This document shows, one piece after another, positions 52,074 to 61,799 of a stretch of 64,000 nt of DNA. A model generated the notes under the pieces. It was given only the letters and a program-made list of their open reading frames with translations. It was not told the origin of the DNA and did no database searches. Position 1 is the stretch's first letter. Every line of letters starts with the position of its first letter. Source of the stretch: Bacillota bacterium (GTDB taxonomy: Bacteria; Bacillota; Clostridia; Christensenellales; DTU072); NCBI GenBank assembly GCA_023394875.1, contig JAEXAB010000004.1, forward strand, positions 124,001-188,000, given 5' to 3'. Position numbers and translations under genes: made by a program.

Positions 52074-52917
52074 ATTCGGCGTGGCAGGCAACAGCAACAG
52101 TTTTTACGAACAAGGATATATGTCTACCATAGAAGCGGCAAAGTGGTGCAAGGACAGAGGAATAGATATATTTGAATATTCCTTTGGGAAGGGCATTAAT
52201 ATGTCTGACAAGACCGCCGAAGAAATAGGCAAAGCGTTTTGTGAAAATGGCGTAGAGATGTCCGTTCATGCACCGTATTATATCAATTTTGCCAATCCAG
52301 ACCCGCTAATGATAGAAAAAAGTATCGATTACGTTATCCGCTCTTTGGCTAAAATTCAGGTACTTAACTGTGGCGACAGGGTTGTTGTTCACCCCGCGGC
52401 GCAAGGGAAGCAGGAAAGAGCAGCAGCCGTAAATCTTGCCAAAAATAATATCGGCTTATTGTCCGAAGTGATAAAAGAATATAACCTTAATAATTATAAG
52501 GTCTGTATAGAAACTATGGGAAAATTAGGTCAGATAGGTACGGTGGAAGAAGTAACAGAGTTTGTTAATCTTGCGCCTTTCTTTTATCCTTGTATTGATT
52601 TCGGTCACCTTAACGCCCGCACTTTCGGCAGTATAAAAACCGCCGCCGACTATGAAAGCATAATCCGCTATTTACTTGATAATATGGACGAATACAAGGT
52701 AAAAAATATGCACGTGCATTTCAGCAAAATTATGTACGGAAACAGCGGAGAAATCCGTCATCTTACCTTTGCCGATGAGGTTTACGGCCCCTACTTTTTG
52801 CCGCTAGCGGAGATTTTGCATAAATATTCTCTTAATCCTGTCATTGTCTGCGAATCTGACGGCACCCAAGCCGAAGATGCCGTTTCTATGAAAGAGATGT
52901 ACAATAGCTTAAACTAG
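52066..52917 (+). CDS. Endonuclease IV-like TIM-barrel protein
   Basis: This 283-residue protein is of the AP endonuclease family 2 (Nfo-like) TIM-barrel fold. The three-metal ligand pattern is visible: His in 'VHAPYY', His in 'VVHPAAQG', Glu in 'CIETMGK', Asp and His in 'IDFGHLNA', His in 'MHVHFSK' and Glu in 'VCESDG'. This supports a phosphodiesterase on abasic-site DNA, although some relatives are sugar isomerases. It overlaps the ribF end by 8 bases, where many Firmicutes have rpsO-pnp instead. AGAGGTG upstream is the ribosome-binding site. Confidence 0.85.
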   Translation: MTKFGVAGNSNSFYEQGYMSTIEAAKWCKDRGIDIFEYSFGKGINMSDKTAEEIGKAFCENGVEMSVHAPYYINFANPDPLMIEKSIDYVIRSLAKIQVLNCGDRVVVHPAAQGKQERAAAVNLAKNNIGLLSEVIKEYNLNNYKVCIETMGKLGQIGTVEEVTEFVNLAPFFYPCIDFGHLNARTFGSIKTAADYESIIRYLLDNMDEYKVKNMHVHFSKIMYGNSGEIRHLTFADEVYGPYFLPLAEILHKYSLNPVIVCESDGTQAEDAVSMKEMYNSLN

Positions 52918-52936
52918 CACGTTTTTTTCTATTCCG

Positions 52937-52944
52937 CATATAAT
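52937..52944 (+). promoter_or_regulatory. Candidate SigE-type -10 box of yunB
   Basis: CATATAAT (52937-52944) differs from the SigE -10 consensus CATACANT at one position and also contains TATAAT. No convincing -35 of either class is seen. The box ends 6 bases before the ATG at 52951, which has no ribosome-binding site. In Bacillus subtilis yunB belongs to the SigE regulon. Confidence 0.45.
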
Positions 52945-52950
52945 ATACCG

Positions 52951-53595
52951 ATGCGGAAATTAACCAAGAAAAGAAAATTTTTTATTGTTCTTTTGATCCT
53001 CATTATACTGATAACGGTATATTTTTTCGGCGTTGTATTGGATCTTATTAACAGATTATGCGCCGAAGAAGCCAGAGCCAAAGTTATTAATTACGTCAAC
53101 GAATCAAACGATATTCTTATGTCACGGAGTTTTTTTTATCAGGATTATTTCAAAATTGTAAGAAACGACCAAAACGAAATCACTACAATTATGGCAAATA
53201 CCGGTCTTATTAACCAACTAAACATGATTATGCAGACCGAAATACAGAATAAATTAAATACCCTAAGGTCTTTTCGGGTATCTTTGCCCATAGGCGCATT
53301 TACCGGCAGCACGCTGTTTGCTCAATTTGGTTTTAACGTCCATTTGAAAGTTCAGACGGTAAATAACTGTCATACCGAAGTTATTTCTGAGTTTACATCG
53401 GTTGGGATAAACCATACCATACACCGCCTGATTATTAGAGCCGTTATTGAACTAGAAATTCTTATCCCTACGAAATCCTATACCGACACGGTAATAAACG
53501 ACGTAATAATGGCGGAAACTTTGATTGTAGGTAAAGTGCCCGACACTTATATCGGCGGTAATTTCGACACCAATTATTTGGATTTAGTGCCATAA
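52951..53595 (+). CDS. yunB: YunB, sporulation protein
   Basis: YunB is a mother-cell membrane protein of sporulation with no known biochemical activity. The 214 residues have a basic N-terminus (MRKLTKKRKF), one membrane helix (about 10-30) and an extracytoplasmic domain. The latter has 'EARAKVINYVNESND', 'SFRVSLPIGAFTGSTLFAQFG' and 'EFTSVGINHTIHRLIIRAV', strong family signatures. The start has no Shine-Dalgarno sequence and lies just after a SigE-like -10, so the mRNA may be leaderless. Confidence 0.93.
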   Translation: MRKLTKKRKFFIVLLILIILITVYFFGVVLDLINRLCAEEARAKVINYVNESNDILMSRSFFYQDYFKIVRNDQNEITTIMANTGLINQLNMIMQTEIQNKLNTLRSFRVSLPIGAFTGSTLFAQFGFNVHLKVQTVNNCHTEVISEFTSVGINHTIHRLIIRAVIELEILIPTKSYTDTVINDVIMAETLIVGKVPDTYIGGNFDTNYLDLVP

Positions 53596-53620
53596 AATCC
53601 CTTAGATTATCGTTTAATTC

Positions 53621-53649
53621 TTGCCTATTGCCCATAATAATGATATAAT
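53621..53649 (+). promoter_or_regulatory. SigA promoter of pheST
   Basis: TTGCCT (53621-53626), a 17-base spacer and TATAAT (53644-53649). The leader is only about 30 bases and holds AGGAG near 53671; there is no room for a T-box. Confidence 0.75.
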
Positions 53650-53685
53650 TATTCAAGTTTATATTATTTAGGAGCGTAAGCTGAT

Positions 53686-54705
53686 ATGTTGGATAGGATA
53701 AAAAGCATTTCCGATGCCGTTACTGAGAAACTATCTCTGGTAACCAGCACTTCGGAATTGAATGATTTGAAAGTAAGATACCTTGGTAAAAATGGAGAGA
53801 TAACCGCGCTATTGAAAGGTCTAAAGGATTTTAGCCCAGAAGATAGACCTGTTATGGGTAATCATATAAACTCTTTACGCCAAAAGGCGGAAGCGCAATT
53901 TACCGAAAAGGAAAGTTTCCTTGCTAAAAAAGAAAAAGAGGAGAGACTAAAAGCCGAAGAAATCGATATAACGCTTTCCAAACCAGATTTGTCGGTAGGC
54001 GGCTTACATCCTCTAACGCTAGCAAAAAACGAACTTATTAACGCTTTTATCGGTTTGGGCTTTGAAATAAAAGAAGGTCCCGAAGTGGAGCTTGATTTTT
54101 ATAATTTTGAACAATTAAATCTCCCCAAAGACCATCCGGCAAGAGACGCGCAGGATACTTTCTATATTAACGACAATATTCTGCTAAGAACCCAAACTTC
54201 TTCGGTGCAAGCAAGAACTATGGAAAATGAAAAACCGCCTATAAGGATTATTTGTCCGGGTAAGGTTTACCGCGCCGACGACGACGCTACCCATTCTCCC
54301 ATGTTCCAACAGCTTGAAGGGCTTGTTGTTGACAAAGGTATCAATATTTGCGATCTTAAAGGCTGTCTTGACGATTTTGCAAAGACTTTCTTCGGAGAGG
54401 AGACAAGAACACGTCTTCGTCCGTCGTTTTTCCCGTTTACCGAACCAAGTGTAGAATTAGACGTCAGTTGCTTTATGTGTAAAGGCAAGGGTTGCCGTCT
54501 TTGCAAAGGCACAGGCTGGATAGAAGTTTTGGGTGCGGGCATTGTTAACCCCATAGTTTTACAAAACTGCGGTATTGATCCTAATATCTATTCTGGTTTT
54601 GCCTTCGGAATCGGTATAGAGCGTTGCGCCATGTTAAAATACGGCATACCCGACATGCGCATCTTGTTTGAAAATGACGTTCGTTATCTCAAACAATACA
54701 GATAA
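53686..54705 (+). CDS. pheS: Phenylalanyl-tRNA synthetase alpha subunit
   Basis: This is the catalytic class II subunit of PheRS. The 339 residues have an N-terminal coiled-coil (about 1-85), then the class II core with 'FYNFEQLNLPKDHPARD', 'LLRTQTSSVQARTM', 'KVYRADDDATHSPMFQQLEG' and motif 3 'GFAFGIGIERCAML'. 'PSFFPFTEPSVELDVSC' is also typical. It forms an operon with pheT, driven by a short-leader promoter. Confidence 0.97.
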   Translation: MLDRIKSISDAVTEKLSLVTSTSELNDLKVRYLGKNGEITALLKGLKDFSPEDRPVMGNHINSLRQKAEAQFTEKESFLAKKEKEERLKAEEIDITLSKPDLSVGGLHPLTLAKNELINAFIGLGFEIKEGPEVELDFYNFEQLNLPKDHPARDAQDTFYINDNILLRTQTSSVQARTMENEKPPIRIICPGKVYRADDDATHSPMFQQLEGLVVDKGINICDLKGCLDDFAKTFFGEETRTRLRPSFFPFTEPSVELDVSCFMCKGKGCRLCKGTGWIEVLGAGIVNPIVLQNCGIDPNIYSGFAFGIGIERCAMLKYGIPDMRILFENDVRYLKQYR

Positions 54706-54719
54706 TAGGAGGAAAAACC

Positions 54720-57098
54720 ATGAAAGTACCGTATAGTTGGCTAAAAGACTTCGTTGACATAACAATTACTCCTGAGGAACTAGGCGAAAAGCTGGTTTCT
54801 GCGGGTTTTGAAATAGAAGAAATAATCTATAATCGCGACGCTATAAAAAACGTCGTTACCGGCAAAATTCTTAGCGTTACTAAACATACAAACAGCGACC
54901 ATTTAAGCGTTTGCAGTATTGATATAGGTAAAGATAAACCTTTGCAGATAGTAACGGGGGCTAGTAACGTAAAAGCAGGGGATATTGTTCCGGTAGCTCT
55001 TGATAATTCCATATTACCTAGCGGAAAGAAGATTTTTGCGGGAGAATTGCGCGGAGTACTAAGCGAAGGTATGCTTTGTTCGGGCGGTGAGTTGGAAATA
55101 ACCGAAGACGATTTTGTAGGCGCAGGAGTTAACGGAATTTGGATTTTACCTACCAATACCGCTATTGGCGTCGATATTAACGATATTATCGGTAATAACG
55201 AAGTAATTTTAGACGTTGCCATAACTGCAAACAGACCCGATTGCAATAGCATTTTCGGTATAGCCAGAGAGGTTTCCGCCGTTCTGAAACTACCTTTGAA
55301 AGCTCCTGATTTTTCTTATTCGGAAAATAAAGAGTCCATAAAAAATTACGTTTCCATAGAAAACAAAAATTATTCTTTATGCCCTAGATATTTAGGTAAA
55401 GCCGTAAGAAACATCAAAATTGAGAAGTCTCCGAAAATAATCAGAGACAGACTGCGCGCGGTAGGGATTAGAGCTATTAATAATTACGTTGACATAACTA
55501 ATTACGTGCTTATAGAAATCGGTCAGCCCATGCACGCTTTTGACCTGGACACCTTAGACGGTAAAAAAATTGTTATAAGAAACGCTAACGAAGGCGAAAA
55601 AATTCTTGCGTTGGACGGCAAAGAATATTCCTTAAACGCCAATATGCTGGCTATCTGCGATAATAATAAACCTGTAGCAATTGCAGGCGTTATGGGCGGG
55701 GAAGAGTGTTCTATAAACGATAACACCAAAAACGTGGTACTAGAAAGCGCAAGATTTGCCCGCGACAGCGTCAGACATACTTCAAGAGACCTTAATCTCC
55801 ATAGCGATTCTTCCACTAGATTTGAAAAAGGCATTGATTTTTATTCTCAGGAAGCAGGCTTAAAAAGAGCTTTGGCTTTGCTTTATAAATACAATTGGGG
55901 AGAAATAGTAGGCGGAGAAATCGATATAATTAAAGAAAAACCTACTAAACGCTGCCTTACCTATAATTATCAGGAAATAAATAAGATAATCGGGGTAGAA
56001 ATCGATAAAAACTCCATTATAAATATCCTTAACAGCCTTACTTTGGATACAACGACAGATGGCGATATCTTAACGACGTTTGTTCCCGACTACCGCGAAG
56101 ATATTTACGGAATTAACGACCTTACCGAAGAAGTAATCAGAATTTACGGCTATAACGTGGTTGTGCCAAGGCTTGTAAGCAACAAAAAAGGCGGTAAAAC
56201 CGACGTTCAACTAAGAATGGACAAGTTAAAGAACATTCTGACAGCTAAGGGCGCGTTTGAGATATATTCTTATTCCTTTGTTCCGCCAAAAGCCTTTGAT
56301 ATGCTTAATCTAAGTGAGGTTAGCGACCTAAGAAAAGCTATTGCTTTGAAAAATCCGCTCAGCGTGGATATAAGCATTATGAGGACAACGCTCAGTTACA
56401 GTATGCTAAAAATTATGTCAAGTAACTACGCGCGCGGTAACAAGAATTTCCGTTTATTCGAAATTGCCAATATTTACGAACCGAAGAAACTTCCTTTAGA
56501 AGATCTTCCCTATGAACATACTATGCTTTCTATTGGTCTAATCGGCGATGAAGATTTCTATAAATTAAAGGCTATAGTAGAAGATATATTAAACGTACTA
56601 GGACTAAAAGCCGGCTACCAAAGGACAAATATCAGTTATTTGCATCCCGGCCGCGCCGCTTCGGTAATTTGCAATGACGTATGCATCGGATATATCGGCG
56701 AAGTTCACGTTGACGTTGCTAACAATTTTGACGTTGACAAAAATATGTATATTGCCGAACTTGACGCCGAATTTTTGGTTAAAAACGGCATAGATATCAA
56801 GCCTTATAAGGCAGTAAGTAAATATCAGGCGGTAGAAAGAGACCTTGCGTTAATTGCTCCTCTTGAGATGCCTGCGCAAACAATTCTTGACACCGTAAAC
56901 GCCGCAGCTTCCAACATTTTGGAAAGTTCCGAAGTCTTTGACGTCTATACCGGCGGACAAGTTCCCAAGGACAAAAAAAGCGTTGCAATAAAGATAATTT
57001 TCAGAGATTTTGAAAAAACTTTGAAGGATTCCGACGTCAATGCCGAAATAGAAAAAATTCTCGGCGCGTTAGAAAAAATTTATGTCTTTTTACGATAA
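54720..57098 (+). CDS. pheT: Phenylalanyl-tRNA synthetase beta subunit
   Basis: This is the 792-residue beta subunit of the (alpha-beta)2 enzyme. Domains in order: N-terminal 'VPYSWLKDFVDI', tRNA-binding OB domain (about 40-150, 'VTGKILSVTKHTNSDHLSVC'), B3/B4 editing domain, B5, a class II-like core ('NLHSDSSTRFEKGID' earlier) and the C-terminal FDX anticodon domain ending near 'DSDVNAEIEKILGALE'. The length is typical. AGGAGG precedes the ATG. It overlaps the U32 gene start by 17 bases. Confidence 0.97.
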   Translation: MKVPYSWLKDFVDITITPEELGEKLVSAGFEIEEIIYNRDAIKNVVTGKILSVTKHTNSDHLSVCSIDIGKDKPLQIVTGASNVKAGDIVPVALDNSILPSGKKIFAGELRGVLSEGMLCSGGELEITEDDFVGAGVNGIWILPTNTAIGVDINDIIGNNEVILDVAITANRPDCNSIFGIAREVSAVLKLPLKAPDFSYSENKESIKNYVSIENKNYSLCPRYLGKAVRNIKIEKSPKIIRDRLRAVGIRAINNYVDITNYVLIEIGQPMHAFDLDTLDGKKIVIRNANEGEKILALDGKEYSLNANMLAICDNNKPVAIAGVMGGEECSINDNTKNVVLESARFARDSVRHTSRDLNLHSDSSTRFEKGIDFYSQEAGLKRALALLYKYNWGEIVGGEIDIIKEKPTKRCLTYNYQEINKIIGVEIDKNSIINILNSLTLDTTTDGDILTTFVPDYREDIYGINDLTEEVIRIYGYNVVVPRLVSNKKGGKTDVQLRMDKLKNILTAKGAFEIYSYSFVPPKAFDMLNLSEVSDLRKAIALKNPLSVDISIMRTTLSYSMLKIMSSNYARGNKNFRLFEIANIYEPKKLPLEDLPYEHTMLSIGLIGDEDFYKLKAIVEDILNVLGLKAGYQRTNISYLHPGRAASVICNDVCIGYIGEVHVDVANNFDVDKNMYIAELDAEFLVKNGIDIKPYKAVSKYQAVERDLALIAPLEMPAQTILDTVNAAASNILESSEVFDVYTGGQVPKDKKSVAIKIIFRDFEKTLKDSDVNAEIEKILGALEKIYVFLR

Positions 57099-59442
57099 TA
57101 TCGGAAAAATTAAATATTCGGACAAGCATTCCACTTTCGATTCCAGTCTGATAAGTTATACCAACTGGAGAAAACTGGGAGAGCTTGCTCCGATTTATTA
57201 TCCCGAATATTACAAAATGGAAATTCTTTCTCCCTGCTCAAAAGATTCTTATAAAGCAGCAGTATATAACGGCGCCGACGCCGTTTATTTTGGTTATAAA
57301 GAGTTAAATGCCAGAGCCAATGGCGACAACTTCGAAAAAATAAAAGAAATAGTGGATTTTTGCCATTTATTCGGCGTAAAAGCCTATCTAGCGCTCAATA
57401 TCTCTTTCAAATCTAATGAACTTGATAGAGTAAAAGCTATTATTATCGAAGCCGAAAACGCGTTTATAGACGCTTTTATTATTTGCGATTTAGCTATTCT
57501 TCCCATAATTCGTAAATTATCTAAAGCCGAAGTCCACGCAAGCACGCAAATGGGCGCGCATAATCATAAAAGCGTGGAGTTTTTAGTCAATTTAGGCTTC
57601 GACAGGGTAGTTTTATCCAGGGAAGCTACTTTAGAAGAAATCAAAGGTATAAAAGATAAAAAACTACCTATCGCTTTGGAAGTATTCTGCCACGGTGCAT
57701 TATGCGTGGCTTTTTCGGGAGCATGCCTATTTTCTTCCATGTTGACGGGGAATAGTGGTAACAGGGGACGCTGCAATCAGTTTTGCCGCAACTACTATCG
57801 ATGTTTTATCGACGGGAACCAAGCAAATGAAGGATATTTATTGAGCGCAAAGGATATTTGCGCAATTGATAGTCTGCAAAAACTGTACGAAATGCAGGTT
57901 GATTCCTTAAAAATCGAAGGAAGACTGCGCCGAAGTGAGTACGTTGCCGCAACAGCAAATTGCTATTCCAAGCTAAAAACCGGTGATGAGTGCGAAGAAA
58001 AAGATTTCGATATTTTGAAAAAAATGTTCAACCGCGGTAATTTTACTAACGGATATTTTGACAATAATAATGTAATTTATCCTTACGTTGCCTCTCATAT
58101 AGGCTCAAAATGCGGTAAAATTAAAAAAATACTTTCAAAAAGACTTGTTTTAGCGGAAACTACCGTTCCTATAAATAAAGACGACGGCTTTAAGATAATC
58201 AGAAACAACAAAGAAATATGCGGTGGGGTGGCAACCGGAGAATATAAGGATAACGGCTACGTGTTGTTCCTGGATTCCGAAGGCGCGCAAATTGATGACG
58301 AAATTAATATTACCACCGATACCGAACTAAATAAGTCGTTGTTGGAAATTAGGAAAAAACTAACCATAGAAGTTGCTATAAGCTTGTTGCCCGAAGAAAA
58401 TATAAAAGTTCTGGCGCATTGTAAAAGCGTATACGTGGAATTTAGCGGAGAAAAACTTAGTTCTTCCGATGCCCTGACTATTGATAAAAAAGATATAATA
58501 TCGCAGTTTTCTAAGACAAAAGATACCGATTTTGATATAAAATTAGTTCACGCAAATATCGGCAACGTCTATATCTCAAAAGCCGGATTAAACCAATTGC
58601 GGAGAGAAATTATAGAAAAAATAACATTAGCTATACTTTCTAACTATAAAAGGACAACGCCGAAGAAATATATTCCGCCGAAAAATACCGAATTTTTTAT
58701 AGAAGGGGATTTTGCCGAAATATCCGATATTAAATTTTTAACCGAAAAATTGAAAAACGAAATTAAGAATATCATATATTCTCCCACCGAATTTACTTTG
58801 GAATTATGTAAAAAATTCTATAATGAAGCCAAAACAAGCGATAATTTAATTTTCATAAAGCCGCCTGTTTTTGTGCCCCATAAAAGTATGGATTTTCTCA
58901 AAGAATTGATTGATATTTTTGACGGAGTTGTGGCAAATAACCTAACCGGCTTGCAAATTGCTAAGGATTTGGGGAAATTTGCTGTGGCAGGGTATAATCT
59001 CAATATCACAAACGATAAAAATCTGCTTATAAAAACCAGTCATCAATATATAATTTCTCCCGAATTGAACGCCAAAGAAATTCGATCTATGCCAAAAGGA
59101 CTTATATACGGTTACGGATATTTGCCGCTTATGTATCTTAACCATTGTCCATATAAGCTTAGCAAAGTAAAATGCGGCGACTGTGGTAAGAATATAGTCT
59201 ATAAGGACGCAAAAGGGGAATATCCGATTACTTCTATAAAAATGGACAGATATTGCCAACACGTACTAAAAAACGGCGTTTTGACCGATTTGGGCAGCGA
59301 ATTAAAAAATTATTGCAGATACTTCGATTTTTGCCATTCTACTAAGGAAGAAATGGAAAAAGTGTTGTATAATTATAAAAACAACGTTACTTTGGAAAAT
59401 AAAACTAGCAACAAACTCCATTTGAGTAGAGGTGTGAAATAA
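57082..59442 (+). CDS. U32-family peptidase with C-terminal DUF3656-like region
   Basis: This is a collagenase-like U32 protease-family protein; related enzymes are also implicated in tRNA or rRNA hydroxylation. The 786 residues contain the U32 core from about 47 ('EILSPCSKDSYKAAVYNGAD') to 300. The family signature 'EVFCHGALCVAFSGACLFSS' and 'NRGRCNQFCRNYYR' is near 195-240, and 'KDICAIDSLQKL' and 'LKIEGRLRRSEYV' follow. A long C-terminal part fits DUF3656-containing members. Two CxxC-like pairs lie near the end ('KCGDCGK'). The N-terminus to 57217 is an extra 45 residues overlapping pheT; ATG 57217 would give the usual U32 start. Neither has a good ribosome-binding site. Confidence 0.88.
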   Translation: MSFYDNIGKIKYSDKHSTFDSSLISYTNWRKLGELAPIYYPEYYKMEILSPCSKDSYKAAVYNGADAVYFGYKELNARANGDNFEKIKEIVDFCHLFGVKAYLALNISFKSNELDRVKAIIIEAENAFIDAFIICDLAILPIIRKLSKAEVHASTQMGAHNHKSVEFLVNLGFDRVVLSREATLEEIKGIKDKKLPIALEVFCHGALCVAFSGACLFSSMLTGNSGNRGRCNQFCRNYYRCFIDGNQANEGYLLSAKDICAIDSLQKLYEMQVDSLKIEGRLRRSEYVAATANCYSKLKTGDECEEKDFDILKKMFNRGNFTNGYFDNNNVIYPYVASHIGSKCGKIKKILSKRLVLAETTVPINKDDGFKIIRNNKEICGGVATGEYKDNGYVLFLDSEGAQIDDEINITTDTELNKSLLEIRKKLTIEVAISLLPEENIKVLAHCKSVYVEFSGEKLSSSDALTIDKKDIISQFSKTKDTDFDIKLVHANIGNVYISKAGLNQLRREIIEKITLAILSNYKRTTPKKYIPPKNTEFFIEGDFAEISDIKFLTEKLKNEIKNIIYSPTEFTLELCKKFYNEAKTSDNLIFIKPPVFVPHKSMDFLKELIDIFDGVVANNLTGLQIAKDLGKFAVAGYNLNITNDKNLLIKTSHQYIISPELNAKEIRSMPKGLIYGYGYLPLMYLNHCPYKLSKVKCGDCGKNIVYKDAKGEYPITSIKMDRYCQHVLKNGVLTDLGSELKNYCRYFDFCHSTKEEMEKVLYNYKNNVTLENKTSNKLHLSRGVK

Positions 59443-59444
59443 CA

Positions 59445-61799
59445 ATGCGCAATAAGACCTTAAAAGCTTTAGAATATGACAAAATACTGCAAAAGGTAGC
59501 TTTTTTTGCCTGTTCTGCCAGCGCAAAAAGCCTTATAAGCGAAATTCGCCCCATGCAGGATATAGAAAAAATAACCCAAACTCTTAACGAAGTGGAAGAA
59601 GCCGACAAAATACTTTTTGAATACGCCATAAATCCCACTCTGAGCTTTGACGATATAACCAATGCATTAGAAAGGGCAAACGTACTAAGTATGCTTACAA
59701 TGGGAGAGCTGTTGCGAATTGAGAGAGTTTTGCGTATTTCCAGAACCTTGCAAGCGCAAATTTTGAAAGTACCCGACGAAAATATAAAAATTCTCAAGGC
59801 TCTTGCAAAATCTATTTATATAAACAAGCAATTGGAAGACGATATTAATAAAGCAATCTTGTCGGAAACGGAAATGAGCGACGATGCTTCGCCCGAATTG
59901 CGAAACATTAGGGCAAGAATGCGGAAAATAAGCGACAATATAAAGTCAAAATTGTCTTCTTACGTAAATTCTTCGGCGTATTCCAAATATATTCAGGACA
60001 ATATAATTACCGTAAGGAACGACCGCTATGTTGTGCCGTTAAAAGCCGAATATAAAGGCATGATACCCGGACTAATTCACGACCAAAGCGCGTCTGGGGC
60101 TACCTTGTACGTTGAGCCCATGGCAATTGTGGAAATGAACAACGACCTAAAAACCTCAATGCTTGAAGAAAGCGTGGAGATAGAAAGGATTTTGCGGGAA
60201 TTTACCTTCCGCATAAGCAGTGAAGTGGGTTTGATTAAATATACCTTCTCTGTAATAACCAGATTGGACGTTATTTTTGCCAAAGCGCACTACGCAAGCA
60301 GCATAAAAGCAGTCAAACCGATTTTCAATAACAATGGATATATCAATATTCAAAAAGGAAGACACCCCCTAATCGACAAGGATAAAGTAATCAGTAACTC
60401 CGTCCACTTGGGCAGAGATTTTAACTTATTATTGATAACAGGCCCCAATACAGGCGGTAAAACGGTCTGTCTAAAGCTAGTCGGCTTATTGGAGCTTATG
60501 GGTATGAGTGGTTTGTTTGTACCAGCACTTTATGCCGAACTTGCTTGCTTTGACAACGTTTTTTCGGATATTGGGGACGAACAGAGCATAGAGCAGAACC
60601 TTTCTACGTTCAGTTCTCATATGAAAAACGTAGTTAATATAATAGCCGAACTTACCACCAACACATTGGTACTTTTTGACGAACTTGGCGCGGGAACAGA
60701 TCCTACCGAGGGAGCGAGCCTTGCCCTTAGCATATCCGAATACATCCTAAAAATGAACGCCAAAGCCATCATAACGACACATTATAACGAACTTAAAGAG
60801 TTTGCTGTGGTCACAGACGGAGTGCAAAACGCCTCAATGGATTTTGACCCGAACACTTATTCTCCCACTTATCATTTAATAATCGGCGCGCCCGGCGCAA
60901 GCAACGCCCTTTTGATAGCCGAAAAACTGGGACTAAAAAAGGAAATTGTAGAAAAGGCGCGTGAAGGCATAAGTAGTCAAAAGTTTGAGTTTGAAAACGT
61001 ACTGCTTTCTTTGGAAAAAGCAAGGAAAGATGCCGAAAGTAACTTAACTGAAACCGAAAGGATTAAGAAAGAAAATGCCGAAATGCTGAAAAAGACAGAG
61101 GCGGAAAGAGAAAAACTGTTTGCGCAGAGAGAAAGGCTCAATCAATCGGTAAAAAAAGAAATGAAAAGGCTTGTTGAAGAGGCGATGGAGGAAGCCAACG
61201 AAATTATCGAAGAACTGCGTGAACTTCTTGACAATCCCGACGAAAGCACAGTTTTTAAAGCCCAAAAACTTAGAAAATCCCTCAAGAAATACGTTATTGA
61301 CGAAGAAAACGAATTCCAAGGCTTCGGAGAGGAGCTTGGCGGAGAAATTGCCGTAGGGGACTGGGTTCTTGTTAAGAGCCTCAATTCCGAAGGGGAAGTA
61401 GTTAACCTCAATCCGATTAAGAAAGAAGCTAAAATCAAGCTGGGTAAGATGCTTACCAACGTAAGACTTGATAATTTACAGCGGTTAAAGCGCAAAAATA
61501 GAGAAGAAAAGCCCGAAAAAAGGGTAAATACAAAAATGGAGCTTTTCCGCGAGCAGGTCTCTCCCGAAATAAACCTTATCGGCAAAAACAGTGACGAGGC
61601 GTTGTATATGCTGGAAGAATACCTTGATAAATGCCTAAGGGTACATTTGCATGAAATAAGGATTATTCACGGCTATGGTGAGGGAATTTTGCGTAAAACG
61701 GTACAAAACTTCCTAAGAACAAGAAAGGAAATAGAAAGCTACCGCGACGGTGGTTTCGACGAGGGCGGCAAAGGAGTTACTTATGCAATATTTAAGTAA
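59445..61799 (+). CDS. mutS2: MutS2, DNA/ribosome-associated MutS-family ATPase
   Basis: MutS2 is linked to recombination control and, in Bacillus, to collided-ribosome splitting. The 784 residues have an N-terminal core and clamp, the ATPase with Walker A GPNTGGKT (333-340), 'LVLFDELGAGTDPTEGASLA' and 'TTHYNELKEFA', and a long coiled-coil (about 500-600). A KOW-like linker follows, and the C-terminal Smr nuclease domain has 'LHEIRIIHGYGEGILRK' (about 705-784). GAGGTG precedes the ATG, 2 bases after the U32 stop. Confidence 0.96.
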   Translation: MRNKTLKALEYDKILQKVAFFACSASAKSLISEIRPMQDIEKITQTLNEVEEADKILFEYAINPTLSFDDITNALERANVLSMLTMGELLRIERVLRISRTLQAQILKVPDENIKILKALAKSIYINKQLEDDINKAILSETEMSDDASPELRNIRARMRKISDNIKSKLSSYVNSSAYSKYIQDNIITVRNDRYVVPLKAEYKGMIPGLIHDQSASGATLYVEPMAIVEMNNDLKTSMLEESVEIERILREFTFRISSEVGLIKYTFSVITRLDVIFAKAHYASSIKAVKPIFNNNGYINIQKGRHPLIDKDKVISNSVHLGRDFNLLLITGPNTGGKTVCLKLVGLLELMGMSGLFVPALYAELACFDNVFSDIGDEQSIEQNLSTFSSHMKNVVNIIAELTTNTLVLFDELGAGTDPTEGASLALSISEYILKMNAKAIITTHYNELKEFAVVTDGVQNASMDFDPNTYSPTYHLIIGAPGASNALLIAEKLGLKKEIVEKAREGISSQKFEFENVLLSLEKARKDAESNLTETERIKKENAEMLKKTEAEREKLFAQRERLNQSVKKEMKRLVEEAMEEANEIIEELRELLDNPDESTVFKAQKLRKSLKKYVIDEENEFQGFGEELGGEIAVGDWVLVKSLNSEGEVVNLNPIKKEAKIKLGKMLTNVRLDNLQRLKRKNREEKPEKRVNTKMELFREQVSPEINLIGKNSDEALYMLEEYLDKCLRVHLHEIRIIHGYGEGILRKTVQNFLRTRKEIESYRDGGFDEGGKGVTYAIFK

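Noticed and set aside
53596..53685. T-box riboswitch ahead of pheS
   Set aside because: The region is too short, contains a promoter close to the gene, and lacks T-box sequences and a terminator.
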